The notes beneath the pieces were generated by a model. It was given only the letters and a program-made list of their open reading frames with translations, did not search any database and had not been told where the DNA came from. A DNA stretch of 64,000 bases, taken from the NCBI RefSeq assembly GCF_022815725.1, contig NZ_JALGRF010000008.1, positions 1 through 64,000 of the forward strand. Direction: 5' to 3'. Both the position numbers and the translations under genes were made by a program. The stretch's first letter is position 1, and each line of letters opens with the position of its first letter. Shown here one piece after another: positions 24,857-33,626 of this stretch. The stretch comes from Streptomyces sp. APSN-46.1. Lineage in GTDB: Bacteria > Actinomycetota > Actinomycetes > Streptomycetales > Streptomycetaceae.

Positions 24857-26371
24857 GTGACCACCTTCACCGAACTGCTTTCGTACGAGGACGCTCTCGC
24901 CTCGTTCGACCCCGTCATGGGCCTTGAGGTCCATGTCGAGCTCGGCACCAAGACCAAGATGTTCTGCGGCTGTTCCACCGAGCTGGGCGCCGAGCCCAAC
25001 TCGCAGACCTGCCCCACCTGCCTCGGTCTGCCCGGCTCGCTGCCCGTCGTCAACGCGATCGCCGTCGAGTCCGCCATCAAGATCGGTCTCGCGCTGAACT
25101 GCGAGATCGCCGAGTGGTGCCGCTTCGCCCGGAAGAACTACTTCTATCCGGACATGCCGAAGAACTTCCAGACCTCCCAGTACGACGAGCCCATCGCCTA
25201 CAACGGCTACCTGGACGTCCAGCTGGAGGACGGCGAGATCTTCCGCGTGGAGATCGAGCGCGCCCACATGGAGGAGGACACCGGCAAGTCGCTGCACGTC
25301 GGCGGCGCCACCGGCCGTATCCACGGCGCGGTTCACTCCCTGCTGGACTACAACCGCGCGGGCATCCCGCTCATCGAGATCGTCACCAAGCCGATCGAGG
25401 GCGCGGGCGTACGGGCCCCCGAGGTCGCCAAGGCGTACGTCGCCGAGCTGCGCGAGCTCATCAAGGCGCTCGGCGTCTCCGAGGCCCGCATGGACCAGGG
25501 CCAGATGCGCTGCGACGTGAACCTGTCGCTGCGCCCCAGCCCCGAGGCCCCCTTCGGCACCCGCAGCGAGACGAAGAACGTCAACTCGCTGCGCTCCGTC
25601 GAGCGCGCGGCCCGCTTCGAGATCCAGCGCCACGCGGCCGTGCTGAGCGGCGGCGGCTCGATCGTGCAGGAGACCCGGCACTTCCACGAGGAGGACGGCT
25701 CCACCACGGCCGGCCGCATCAAGGACAACGCCGAGGACTACCGGTACTTCCCGGAGCCCGACCTGGTTCCCGTGGCCCCGGCCCGCGACTGGGTCGAGGA
25801 GCTGCGCGCCGGCCTGCCCGAGATGCCGCGGCTGCGCCGCAACCGGCTCCGCGAGGAGTGGGGCGTCTCCGAGCACGACATGCAGTCGATCCTCAACGCG
25901 GGCGCGGTGGACTCCATCGTCGCCACGATCGAGGCGGGTGCCGACTCGGCCGCCGCGCGCAAGTGGTGGATGGGCGAGCTCGCCCGCAACGCCAACGAGC
26001 AGGGCGTGTCCGTCGACGAGCTGCCGATCACCCCGGCCCAGGTCGCGCGCGTCGCGGCGCTGGTCGCCGACGGCTCGCTGAACGACAAGCTGGCCCGCCA
26101 GGTCATCGAGGGCGTCCTCGGCGGCGAGGGCAGCCCCGACGAGGTCGTCGAGAAGCGCGGCCTGAAGGTCGTCTCGGACGAGGGCGCGCTCGGCGCGGCC
26201 GTGGACGAGGCCATCGCGGGCAACGCGGCCATCGCCGACAAGATCCGCGGCGGCAAGATCGCCGCCGTCGGCGCGCTGGTCGGCGCGGTCATGAAGACCA
26301 CCCGCGGCCAGGCCGACGCGGCCCGCGTCAAGGAGCTCATCCTGGAGCGCCTGGGCGTCTCCGAGGGCTGA
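24857..26371 (+). CDS. gatB: Asp-tRNA(Asn)/Glu-tRNA(Gln) amidotransferase subunit B
   Basis: A 504-residue subunit that binds the misacylated tRNA, activates it with ATP and receives ammonia from GatA. The opening FDPVMGLEVHVELGTKTKMF is diagnostic. The zinc cysteines are in MFCGCSTELG and TCPTCLGLPGSLP; the tail contains the YqeY-like helical domain (TRGQADAARVKELILERL). GTG at 24857 follows GAGGGAAAG. A 20-bp terminator stem follows the gene. Confidence 0.97.
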   Translation: MTTFTELLSYEDALASFDPVMGLEVHVELGTKTKMFCGCSTELGAEPNSQTCPTCLGLPGSLPVVNAIAVESAIKIGLALNCEIAEWCRFARKNYFYPDMPKNFQTSQYDEPIAYNGYLDVQLEDGEIFRVEIERAHMEEDTGKSLHVGGATGRIHGAVHSLLDYNRAGIPLIEIVTKPIEGAGVRAPEVAKAYVAELRELIKALGVSEARMDQGQMRCDVNLSLRPSPEAPFGTRSETKNVNSLRSVERAARFEIQRHAAVLSGGGSIVQETRHFHEEDGSTTAGRIKDNAEDYRYFPEPDLVPVAPARDWVEELRAGLPEMPRLRRNRLREEWGVSEHDMQSILNAGAVDSIVATIEAGADSAAARKWWMGELARNANEQGVSVDELPITPAQVARVAALVADGSLNDKLARQVIEGVLGGEGSPDEVVEKRGLKVVSDEGALGAAVDEAIAGNAAIADKIRGGKIAAVGALVGAVMKTTRGQADAARVKELILERLGVSEG

Positions 26372-26389
26372 GCCCGCGGATCGTCGCGT

Positions 26390-26431
26390 ACGAGGGGCCG
26401 TGCCCGGGATCTCCCGGGCACGGCCCCTCGT
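26390..26431 (+). terminator. Terminator of the gat operon
   Basis: Perfect 20-bp arms (26390-26409 and 26412-26431) with only TC between them. It also separates gatB from the convergent acetyltransferase gene. Confidence 0.85.
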
Positions 26432-26480
26432 GCTGTGGCTGTGGGAATGGGAAACGGCGGTGCCCGGTGGGCCGTGCCGG

Positions 26481-27077
26481 TCAGCGGGTTTGCGGCGCGC
26501 CGAGGAATGCCAGGCGGGCCCGCTTGGCCGGCAGGTAGACCTCGGGGAGGTCGATCTCGGGGAGTTCGACCTCCGGGCCGAGCACGAAGCCGGTGCGCTC
26601 CAGGATCGCGAGGGCCTTCTGGTTGCGCGCGTCCGGCTCCGCGACGAGGCGGCGGGCCTGGCCGCCGTCGGAGAAGAGGTACGCGAGGAAGACGGTCAGC
26701 AAACGCGCGCTGAACCCGTGCTCGGCCGCCCCCTCGGCGGGACCGATCAGCAGGTGCACGCCGACGTCCCCGGGCCGGACCTCGTAGCACTCACTGACCC
26801 GGTCCGCGGCGCAGTCGTACGTCTGGAACAGCGCGACCGGCTCGCCGTCGCGGCGGGCGATGAACGCGTGGTGGGTGGTGCGGCGGTCGACGTCCTCGTA
26901 GATCTCCTGGACGAGTTCGCGGCTGGCCTCGCCCATGCCCCAGAAGCGGGCGCGTTCCTGGGTCACCCAGCCGTGGATCAGGGCGGAGTCGGCGGTGGGA
27001 TCGACGGGGGTGAGCGTCACCGTGCCGAAGCCCTCGACGGACTGCGTGTGGACGGGCTGTCGGGTGGAGGCGGTCAT
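26481..27077 (-). CDS. Siderophore-type acetyltransferase (IucB/MbtK-like GNAT)
   Basis: A 198-residue protein. RARFWGMGEASRELVQEIYED, FQTYDCAADRVSECYEVRPGDVGVHLLIGPAEG and LVAEPDARNQKALAILERTGF match the acyltransferases that acylate hydroxylamine or lysine side chains in siderophore pathways. The start at 27077 has GAAGGAACC upstream and overlaps the stop of the penicillin-acylase-like gene (ATGA), so the two form one operon read leftward from an iron box. I recall a similar acylase/acetyltransferase pair named desG/desH in some desferrioxamine loci; whether this pair is orthologous I cannot tell. Confidence 0.85.
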   Translation of the reverse strand: MTASTRQPVHTQSVEGFGTVTLTPVDPTADSALIHGWVTQERARFWGMGEASRELVQEIYEDVDRRTTHHAFIARRDGEPVALFQTYDCAADRVSECYEVRPGDVGVHLLIGPAEGAAEHGFSARLLTVFLAYLFSDGGQARRLVAEPDARNQKALAILERTGFVLGPEVELPEIDLPEVYLPAKRARLAFLGAPQTR

Positions 27078-29191
27078 GCGCGGGGTTCCTTCGTGAGCCG
27101 GTCCCAGTCGGTGACGACCGGGATGAGTTCGCAGCGTGCCCACAGGGGCAGCTGGTCGCGGTGGTGGGGCGAGCCCGTGACGCCGTCGGCGCCCAGCGGG
27201 ACCGCCCAGAGGCTGTCCTCGCGGCGGGCGAGGTCCCAGACGTAACGCGCCGCCGATGCGCGGGCGGTGAGGTCGGTGAACCCCGGGACGGAGGAGGTGC
27301 AGTTCACGCAGTCGTGGTCGCCGCCGAGGCCGGGCCACCGCGCCTCCGGGTCCGGGAGGGCCGACCAGGGGGCGAGCCGGTGTACCTCCGACCAGGGCGT
27401 GTCGGGGGTGGCGGCCGCGGCCGTCTCCTCCAGGGCCGCGCGGACATGGGCCGCGCGGTCGAGGCCGGGGAGGAGGGCGGTGGTCAGCAGGCCTTCGAGG
27501 GCGTAGCCGATCCGGGTGACCAGGTACAGCCAGGGGTGGAACACCTCCGGGCCGGTGGGGGCGTCGGCCAGGCCGGCGAAGACGGGGTCGGCGGCGATAC
27601 GGCGTACGGTCGCGGTCCGCAGCGCCGAGAAGACGGTGGCGTCGGTGCTCTCAGCCGCCATATGGCGGTCCCAGGCGAGCAGGCGTTCGCGCAGTCGCGC
27701 CGCCTCGGGGGACAGGTCGTCGAGCCCCGGCAGCAGGGCGAGCAGTGGCTCGGCGGAGGCCAGGAGGGTGTCCCTGTGTACGTCGGCCATCGCCTTCGGG
27801 GTCCAGTCCGAGGAGCCGTCGAGCAGCTCGCGGATGCGGTCGGCGCGGTGCGGAGGCGCGAACTCCACGCCGAGCGGCGAGGCGATACCGCGGGCGTTCG
27901 CCATGACGGCGAAGCCCTGGACGGGCTCGGCGGGGGTCTGCGACCAGCCCTGCCACGCGTACCGGCGGTCCCAGGCGGGCACGGGGCGCAGGCGGTTGGC
28001 CGGGTCGCGCCGGGGTACGGCGCCGGCGACGCGGTGCAGCAGGCCGCCCTCGGAGTCGGCGGCGTGGACGACGTTGACGGGCTCGGCCCAGCCGTCGAGG
28101 GCGCGGTCGATGTCGGCGACGGTGCGGGCGCGCAGGAGGGCGGGGAGGGTGGCGAAGCCGAGGTCCCGGCGGACCCGGGGCGGGTAGCGCAGGGAGAGGG
28201 TCCGGCCGTCCTCGTGGACGATCACCGGGCCGCGGGGGGTCTCCAGGACCTCGACCTCGACGGGGTCGGCGCCGGCCACGGCCAGGGTCTCGGTGTGGCG
28301 GGCGACGGGCTCCCAGACGCCGTCGGGGCCGAGGGCCTCCAGCCCGTCGCCGTCGGCGGTGGGGCGCACCTGCTCGGCGTACAGGTCCTGGTAGTCGGCC
28401 ATCGCGTGGGTGATCGCCCACGCGGCGGTGCCGGTGTGGCCGAAGTGGCCGAGGCCGGGGATGCCGGGGACGGCGAGGCCGAGGACGTCGTACTCGGGGC
28501 AGGAGAGACGTATCTGCTGGTAGACGCCCGGGTCCTCGATGAAGCGGTGGGGGTCGCCCGCGATGATCGCCGAGCCGGTCGCGGTCCGGTCACCGGGGAC
28601 CAGCCAGCCGTTGCTGCCGGCGGTGCGGGGGCCGTCGGTGGCGAAGAGGGTGATCGCTTCGTCGCCGAGGGCGCGGGCGACGCGCTCGCGCCAGAGCTTG
28701 GTGGCGAAGCCGGCGAGCAGGATGTGGGTGGCGATCCAGATGGCCAGCGGAACCCATGGCTCCCACGGGGTGGGGGTGTGGCCGGTGCGGGCGAACCGCC
28801 CGTCGCGGGAGGCGCCGTCGGCCAGACCGTCGTTGACGCCGTCCACGTAGGCGCGGACCCAGGCGGCGGTTTCGGGGTCGAGCGCGTCGTGGCAGCGGCG
28901 GGCGGTGTCGTCGAGGCGGCACTGGCGGGCGAAGCGGTCCCAGGCCACGAAGTCCGGGCCGAGGAAGGCGGCGCTGGAGCCCTGGGCGCGGTGGCGTTCG
29001 ACTTCAAGCTGCCAGGCGCGGTCGAGGGCGGTGGTGCGGCCCTGGGCGTAGGCGAGGGCGAGGCTGTCGGCGGCGCGGAGGTGGGGGATGCCCCACGCGT
29101 CGCGGAACAGCTCGTAGGCCGTGTCTCCGTCGCCCTCGCCCTCGCCCTCGCCGTCGGCGGGCCGGTTGTTCGCTGCGCTCACGCTGTTCAC
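27074..29191 (-). CDS. Penicillin-acylase-family Ntn hydrolase, iron-regulated
   Basis: A 705-residue proenzyme. The self-cleavage site is in TAGSNGWLVPG, giving Ser193 as the nucleophile at the start of the beta subunit; the alpha region contains DAWGIPHLRAADSLALAYAQG. Such enzymes hydrolyse amide bonds of acylated small molecules, including siderophores (PvdQ) and homoserine lactones. There is no signal peptide: the N-terminus is polar with a Gly/Glu run from a GCCCTC hexanucleotide repeat, so a cytoplasmic location is likely. The iron box 19 bp upstream and the coupled siderophore-type acetyltransferase gene point to siderophore tailoring or recycling. Confidence 0.88.
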   Translation of the reverse strand: MNSVSAANNRPADGEGEGEGDGDTAYELFRDAWGIPHLRAADSLALAYAQGRTTALDRAWQLEVERHRAQGSSAAFLGPDFVAWDRFARQCRLDDTARRCHDALDPETAAWVRAYVDGVNDGLADGASRDGRFARTGHTPTPWEPWVPLAIWIATHILLAGFATKLWRERVARALGDEAITLFATDGPRTAGSNGWLVPGDRTATGSAIIAGDPHRFIEDPGVYQQIRLSCPEYDVLGLAVPGIPGLGHFGHTGTAAWAITHAMADYQDLYAEQVRPTADGDGLEALGPDGVWEPVARHTETLAVAGADPVEVEVLETPRGPVIVHEDGRTLSLRYPPRVRRDLGFATLPALLRARTVADIDRALDGWAEPVNVVHAADSEGGLLHRVAGAVPRRDPANRLRPVPAWDRRYAWQGWSQTPAEPVQGFAVMANARGIASPLGVEFAPPHRADRIRELLDGSSDWTPKAMADVHRDTLLASAEPLLALLPGLDDLSPEAARLRERLLAWDRHMAAESTDATVFSALRTATVRRIAADPVFAGLADAPTGPEVFHPWLYLVTRIGYALEGLLTTALLPGLDRAAHVRAALEETAAAATPDTPWSEVHRLAPWSALPDPEARWPGLGGDHDCVNCTSSVPGFTDLTARASAARYVWDLARREDSLWAVPLGADGVTGSPHHRDQLPLWARCELIPVVTDWDRLTKEPRA

Positions 29192-29209
29192 ACTCTTCCC
29201 CGAGGCATC

Positions 29210-29233
29210 TTAGGTTAGGCTGGCCTAACTATA
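29210..29233 (-). promoter_or_regulatory. Iron box (DmdR/IdeR operator) with overlapping -10
   Basis: TTAGGTTAGGCTGGCCTAA (29210-29228) agrees with the consensus TTAGGTTAGGCTAACCTAA at 17 of 19 positions. On the minus strand a TATAGT -10 element (29228-29233) abuts it, and the ATG of the acylase gene is 19 bp downstream. Binding of iron-loaded DmdR would block the promoter, so the pair should be induced by iron starvation. Confidence 0.88.
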
Positions 29234-29291
29234 ACGGCGCCTGAGGCAAAACCGGTTTCGCCGGCACGGGCCAACCGGCAAGATCGTGCGC

Positions 29292-29795
29292 ATGGAACGC
29301 ACCGGACCTCCGCTGACCGGGGACGAACGCGAGACCCTGCGCGCGTACCTCGACTTCCACCGCTCCACGCTCGCCATGAAGTGCGAGGGACTCGGCGACG
29401 AGGACCTCCGCCGCCAGGCCTCCGCGCCGTCCACCCTCTCCCTGCTCGGCCTGGTGCGGCACATGGCCGAAGTGGAGCGGCACTGGTTCCGCCGGACCAT
29501 GGGCGGGGCGCACGATGTACCGCACCTGTGGTCGGACAAGGGCGACTTCCAGGCCGCGTACGACGCCTCCGGGGCCACACGGGCGGAGGCGTTCGCCGCG
29601 TGGGAGGCGGAGGTCGAGCACTCCCGGAGCGTCGAGGCCGCGGCGCACTCCCTGGACGTGACGGCGTACGCGCGGAGGTGGGAGGCGGACGTCTCGCTCC
29701 GCGTGGTGATGCTGCACATGATCCACGAGTACGCCCGGCACAACGGGCACGCCGACTTCCTGCGCGAGGCGATCGACGGCGTCGTCGGAGCCTGA
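29292..29795 (+). CDS. DinB-superfamily protein (DUF664)
   Basis: A 167-residue four-helix protein. The three metal-binding histidines of the DinB fold are plausible in LVRHMAEVERHWF and MIHEYARHNGHADFLREAIDG. Relatives include mycothiol-dependent enzymes, so a thiol-transfer or hydrolase role is possible, but the substrate is unknown. The ATG at 29292 is used; a GTG lies six bases upstream. It is divergent from the iron-boxed operon, so the same regulator could touch it. Confidence 0.85.
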   Translation: MERTGPPLTGDERETLRAYLDFHRSTLAMKCEGLGDEDLRRQASAPSTLSLLGLVRHMAEVERHWFRRTMGGAHDVPHLWSDKGDFQAAYDASGATRAEAFAAWEAEVEHSRSVEAAAHSLDVTAYARRWEADVSLRVVMLHMIHEYARHNGHADFLREAIDGVVGA

Positions 29796-29811
29796 CCCCG
29801 GCCGTGCCGCC

Positions 29812-30648
29812 TTACGCGCCGGCCGGGGTGCAGTTGGCGGGGGTGTAGCCGGCGGGGGTGTACACGTACGGCACCGTCACGCCCAGGACGCCGAAGCCCA
29901 GCCGCTCCAGGATCGGCCGGCTGTCGTCCGAGGCGTCGACCTGGAGATAGGGGATGCCGAGCGAGGCGGCGATGCGGGCGCGATGGGCCACCAGCAGCCG
30001 GTAGACGCCCCGCCCGCGCCACCGCGGATCCGTGCCGCCGCCCCACAGGCCCGCGAAGGAGGTCCCCGGCCGCATCTCCATCCGGGCCGCGCTCACCGGG
30101 GTGTCGCCGGCCATCGCCACCACGGCCGCGAGGGTCTCCGGCTCGTCCCTCAGCAGGGTCAGTATCTGGTGCCGGATGCGCGGGCGCTCGGTACCGAAGG
30201 CCCGGGCGTGGACCTCCATCATCAGATCCACCCCGGCCTCGTCCGTGACCACCCGCAGGGTGATCCCCTCCGGCGGCTCCATCGGGAGTTCCGCGAGGTC
30301 GGCCGTCCGCGCCACCATCAGGGTCTCGGCCGGTTCGGGCGCGAACCCGGCGGCGCGCAGCCGCTCCCCGAGATCCGCCGGGCGGTCGTGGCCGTACAGC
30401 TTCCACTCGAAGTCGCCGGCTCCCCGATCCGTGAAGAACGCCACCTGCGCCGCGATCTCCGCGTCCGCCGTCACCTCGTCGAGGTCCGACCAGAGCACGC
30501 CGTGCCAGCCCCGCCCGGGTGTGGTCTGGCGTACCACCGCCCCCGACCGCTCCACCCGGGCCTCGGCCGCGTCGGGCTGCGCGTCGCGGCGCATCTCCGC
30601 GTCGTACCGGGCCCGCACCTTCATCAGTTCATCGGGTTCCATCGTCAT
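29812..30648 (-). CDS. GNAT-family N-acetyltransferase, two-domain
   Basis: A 278-residue protein. The C-terminal GNAT domain contains GGGTDPRWRGRGVYRLLVAHRARIA (acetyl-CoA loop RGRGVYR) near residue 212 and YLQVDASDDSRPILERLGF. The first 130 residues look like a decayed second GNAT fold (DFEWKLYGHDRPADLGERLRAAGFAPE). The target is unknown. The tail repeats YTPAGYTPANCTPAG. It ends 17 bp after the convergent DinB gene stops and is divergent from the cupin gene. Confidence 0.82.
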   Translation of the reverse strand: MTMEPDELMKVRARYDAEMRRDAQPDAAEARVERSGAVVRQTTPGRGWHGVLWSDLDEVTADAEIAAQVAFFTDRGAGDFEWKLYGHDRPADLGERLRAAGFAPEPAETLMVARTADLAELPMEPPEGITLRVVTDEAGVDLMMEVHARAFGTERPRIRHQILTLLRDEPETLAAVVAMAGDTPVSAARMEMRPGTSFAGLWGGGTDPRWRGRGVYRLLVAHRARIAASLGIPYLQVDASDDSRPILERLGFGVLGVTVPYVYTPAGYTPANCTPAGA

Positions 30649-30702
30649 CGCCCCAGCTCACCAGCCTCCGGGCCGCTTCCACAACTGCATTAGCCTCAGC
30701 CC

Positions 30703-31077
30703 GTGAACGACGAAGCCCTCATCTACACAGGCAAAGCCACCCCCGATGCCGCCGCCGACCGCGGCTGGCTCCTCGGCCACTTCAAGGACCCCGCCGATCC
30801 CCGCCACAGCGAGGACGTGGAGATCAAGTGGGGGGTCCACCCCAAGGGGGAGGAGCGGACCCGGTGGGTGACCGGGGAGGAGCGCACCGCGCTCCAGGTG
30901 CTGATCAGCGGGCGCTTCCGGCTGGAGTTCCCCGGCCGGACCGTGGTGCTCGCCGAACAGGGGGACTACGTGCTCTGGGGTCGCGGGGTCGACCACTCCT
31001 GGTACGCCGAGGAGGACGCGGTGGTCCTCACCGTCCGCTGGCCCTCCATCCCGGGCTACCGCGCCGAAGCGACCTAG
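30703..31077 (+). CDS. Small cupin-like protein
   Basis: A 124-residue protein. The stretch LQVLISGRFRLEFPGRTVVL followed by GDYVLWGRGVDHSWYAEEDAVVLTVRW fits a single cupin barrel with one visible metal-ligand candidate (His in VDHSW). I recall homologues labelled 'signal peptidase I' in Streptomyces genomes, but no peptidase motif or membrane segment is present. GTG at 30703 lies 11 bp after a TAGCCT box, so it may be leaderless. Its last 14 bases, with the stop codon, are duplicated immediately downstream. Confidence 0.78.
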   Translation: MNDEALIYTGKATPDAAADRGWLLGHFKDPADPRHSEDVEIKWGVHPKGEERTRWVTGEERTALQVLISGRFRLEFPGRTVVLAEQGDYVLWGRGVDHSWYAEEDAVVLTVRWPSIPGYRAEAT

Positions 31078-31201
31078 CCGAAGCGACCTGGGTGAGGGGC
31101 CGAGGTCCCGAGTTCCGCCGCACCCCTGTGACGATGCACACGAAACGGGTCAACGATCACGAATCGCTGCGATCGTGGACCGAAAATCGAGGTGCAGACC
31201 A

Positions 31202-31225
31202 GCAGGCGATCAGCTGATCGTCTGC
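31202..31225. promoter_or_regulatory. 24-bp palindrome upstream of the MMPL transporter gene
   Basis: GCAGGCGATCAG/CTGATCGTCTGC is a perfect inverted repeat except for one pair, lying 113 bp before the TTG start. The surrounding 100 bp are clearly less GC-rich than the rest. It is a good candidate operator for a dimeric repressor. The spacer 31078-31337 contains no gene. Confidence 0.55.
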
Positions 31226-31337
31226 GGTTCGGCGGTAGATCATCTAGATTCGCGATCACCAGGTTTCGCGAGAGTTCCAGCGTTCTTTGCGTCGGGCGTC
31301 TCCCGGTAAAGATCCGAACCACCAGGGAGCACGTCCG

Positions 31338-33587
31338 TTGGCAGCAATCGCACGGTGGTGCGTCCGGCACCGTCTCGTGGCCGTACTGCTCTGGCTCCTC
31401 ACGTTCGGCGGGACCGCCGCCGCCGCGGGCCTCGCCGGACCGGCGTTCTCCAACGACTACGAGGTCCCCGGGACCGAGTCCAGCAAGGCGGGCGCCCTCC
31501 TCCGCGAGGGCTTCCACGGCCAGGGCGGCGACACCGACACCATCGTGTGGCGGGCCCCGGAGCATCAGACGGCCCGCACCCCGGACATCCAGCAGCGCAT
31601 GGCCCAGGCCCTCGACGCCGTCGCCGAGCTCCCCGGCGTCGGATCGGTCGCCGGGCCGTACGGGCCCGGCCCCGAGAGCGCCGCGCAGATCAGCCCCGAC
31701 GGCCGTACCGCCTACGCCGTCGTGACCTTCGACGAGCAGGCCGACTCCGTCCCCAAGGCCCAGGCCCAGGCGGTCGTCGACACCGCGAAGAACGACCACA
31801 CCGAGCGGGACGGCCTCCAGGTCGAGCTCGGCGGCCACGCCATCGGCCTCACCGAGGCCCCCACCGCGCACCTCGCCGAGGTCATCGGCGTCGCCGTCGC
31901 CGCCCTCGTCCTCTTCCTCGCCTTCGGCTCGCTCGCCGCGAGCCTGCTGCCCATCGCGACCGCCCTGGTCAGTGTCGGCACCGGCTATTTCGGCATCACC
32001 CTCCTCGGGCACGCCATGCCCGTCGCCGACTTCGCCCCGATGCTCGGCACCCTCGTCGGCCTCGGAGTCGGCATCGACTACGCGCTGTTCATCGTCACCC
32101 GGCACCGCAAGGGCCTCAAGCGAGGCCTGCCCGTCGCCGAGGCCGCCGAGAACGCAGTCGCCACCACCGGGCGGGCCGTCGTCTTCGCCGGAGCCACCGT
32201 CTGCATCGCGCTGCTCGGGATGCTCGTGCTCCGGCTGAACTTCCTCAACGGCGTCGCGCTCGCGGCCTCCCTCACCGTGGTCCTCACCGTGGCCGCCTCG
32301 GTGACCCTGCTCCCCGCCCTCCTCTCGTACATCGGCACGCGCGCCCTCTCGCGCCGCGAGCGCCGCAAGCTCGCCGCCGAGGGCCCGCGGCCCGAGCCGC
32401 CCACCGGCTTCGCCGCCCGGTGGTCCGCCTTCGTGGAACGGCACCCCAAGCTGCTCGGCGTCGTCGCCACCGCGGTCATGCTCGTGCTGGCGCTGCCCAC
32501 GCTCTCCCTGCACCTCGGCACCTCCGACCAGGGCAACAACCCGGCCGGCTCCACCACCCGCAAGGCCTACGAGCTGCTCGGCGAGAGCTTCGGCCCCGGG
32601 ATGAACGGCCCGCTCACCGTCGTCGCCCGACTCGACGGAGCCGGGGACCGGGTCGCGGTGACCCGGCTGGCCGAAGATCTCCGGACGGCGGACGGCGTCG
32701 CCTCCGCCGGTCCGGCCGTCCTCAACCGGAGCGGCGACACCGCCGTCGTCACCGTCGTACCGGACTCCGCCCCGCAGTCCCGGGCCACGAGCGACCTCGT
32801 CGACACGCTCCGCCAGGAGGTCATCCCGGGCTCCGACCACCGCGGCTCCATGGACATCCACGTCGGCGGTGTGACCGCCGGCTACGACGACTTCGCCGAG
32901 GTCATCATCGGCAAGCTGCCGCTCTTCGTCGGGGTCGTCATCGGCCTCGGCTGCCTGCTCCTGCTGCTCGCCTTCCGGTCCATAGGCATCCCCGTCAAGG
33001 CGGCGGCCATGAACGTCGCTGCCGTCGCCTCCTCCTTCGGCGTCGTCGTCGCGATCTTCCAGTGGGGCTGGGGCAGCGAGCCGATGGGCCTGGGGAGCGC
33101 GGGCCCGATCGAACCGTTCCTCCCCGTGATCATGGTGTCCGTCCTCTTCGGGCTGTCCATGGACTACCAGGTGTTCCTGGTCAGCCGGATGTACGAGGAG
33201 TGGCTGGAGACCGGCGACAACCAGCGGGCCGTCCGCGTCGGCCTCGCCGAGACCAGCCGGGTGATCAACTCGGCGGCGGTCATCATGATCTCCGTCTTCC
33301 TGGCGTTCGTCCTCAGCGGCGACCGGCTCATCGCGATGTTCGGCATCGCGCTCGCGGCGGCCGTGGCGCTCGACGCCTTCGTGCTGCGCACCCTCCTCGT
33401 CCCGGCCCTCATGCACATGCTCGGCGGGGCCAACTGGTGGCTGCCGGCCTGGCTGGACCGCCGACTGCCCCGGATCAGCATCGAACCCCCGGAGCGCCGC
33501 ACCCATGCGGCACTCCCGGCACAGCGGACCGGCGCGGACCCCGCCATGAGCGAGGACGACGCCGAACCCGCGACAACATCCCGGTGA
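31338..33587 (+). CDS. MMPL/RND-family transporter
   Basis: A 749-residue membrane protein with the MMPL layout: one helix, a large extracytoplasmic loop, five helices, then the same again. The paired motifs are GLGVGIDYALFIVTRHRKGL near residue 244 and FGLSMDYQVFLVSRMYEE near 605; their Asp-Tyr pairs are the proton-relay sites. Family members export lipids, siderophores or drugs; the substrate here is unknown. The TTG at 31338 is chosen because AGGGAG stands nine bases before it; another TTG in frame at 31287 lacks a ribosome site. A GNAT gene follows after 39 bp. Confidence 0.9.
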   Translation: MAAIARWCVRHRLVAVLLWLLTFGGTAAAAGLAGPAFSNDYEVPGTESSKAGALLREGFHGQGGDTDTIVWRAPEHQTARTPDIQQRMAQALDAVAELPGVGSVAGPYGPGPESAAQISPDGRTAYAVVTFDEQADSVPKAQAQAVVDTAKNDHTERDGLQVELGGHAIGLTEAPTAHLAEVIGVAVAALVLFLAFGSLAASLLPIATALVSVGTGYFGITLLGHAMPVADFAPMLGTLVGLGVGIDYALFIVTRHRKGLKRGLPVAEAAENAVATTGRAVVFAGATVCIALLGMLVLRLNFLNGVALAASLTVVLTVAASVTLLPALLSYIGTRALSRRERRKLAAEGPRPEPPTGFAARWSAFVERHPKLLGVVATAVMLVLALPTLSLHLGTSDQGNNPAGSTTRKAYELLGESFGPGMNGPLTVVARLDGAGDRVAVTRLAEDLRTADGVASAGPAVLNRSGDTAVVTVVPDSAPQSRATSDLVDTLRQEVIPGSDHRGSMDIHVGGVTAGYDDFAEVIIGKLPLFVGVVIGLGCLLLLLAFRSIGIPVKAAAMNVAAVASSFGVVVAIFQWGWGSEPMGLGSAGPIEPFLPVIMVSVLFGLSMDYQVFLVSRMYEEWLETGDNQRAVRVGLAETSRVINSAAVIMISVFLAFVLSGDRLIAMFGIALAAAVALDAFVLRTLLVPALMHMLGGANWWLPAWLDRRLPRISIEPPERRTHAALPAQRTGADPAMSEDDAEPATTSR

Positions 33588-33626
33588 CGCGGCGACCCGC
33601 CGCGGAAGACCCAGAGAAAGGACCGC

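Noticed and set aside
27161..29218. Plus-strand 685-codon frame opposite the penicillin-acylase-like gene
   Set aside because: The minus strand has the Ntn-hydrolase motifs, an iron box and a coupled downstream gene; the plus frame is a compositional shadow.
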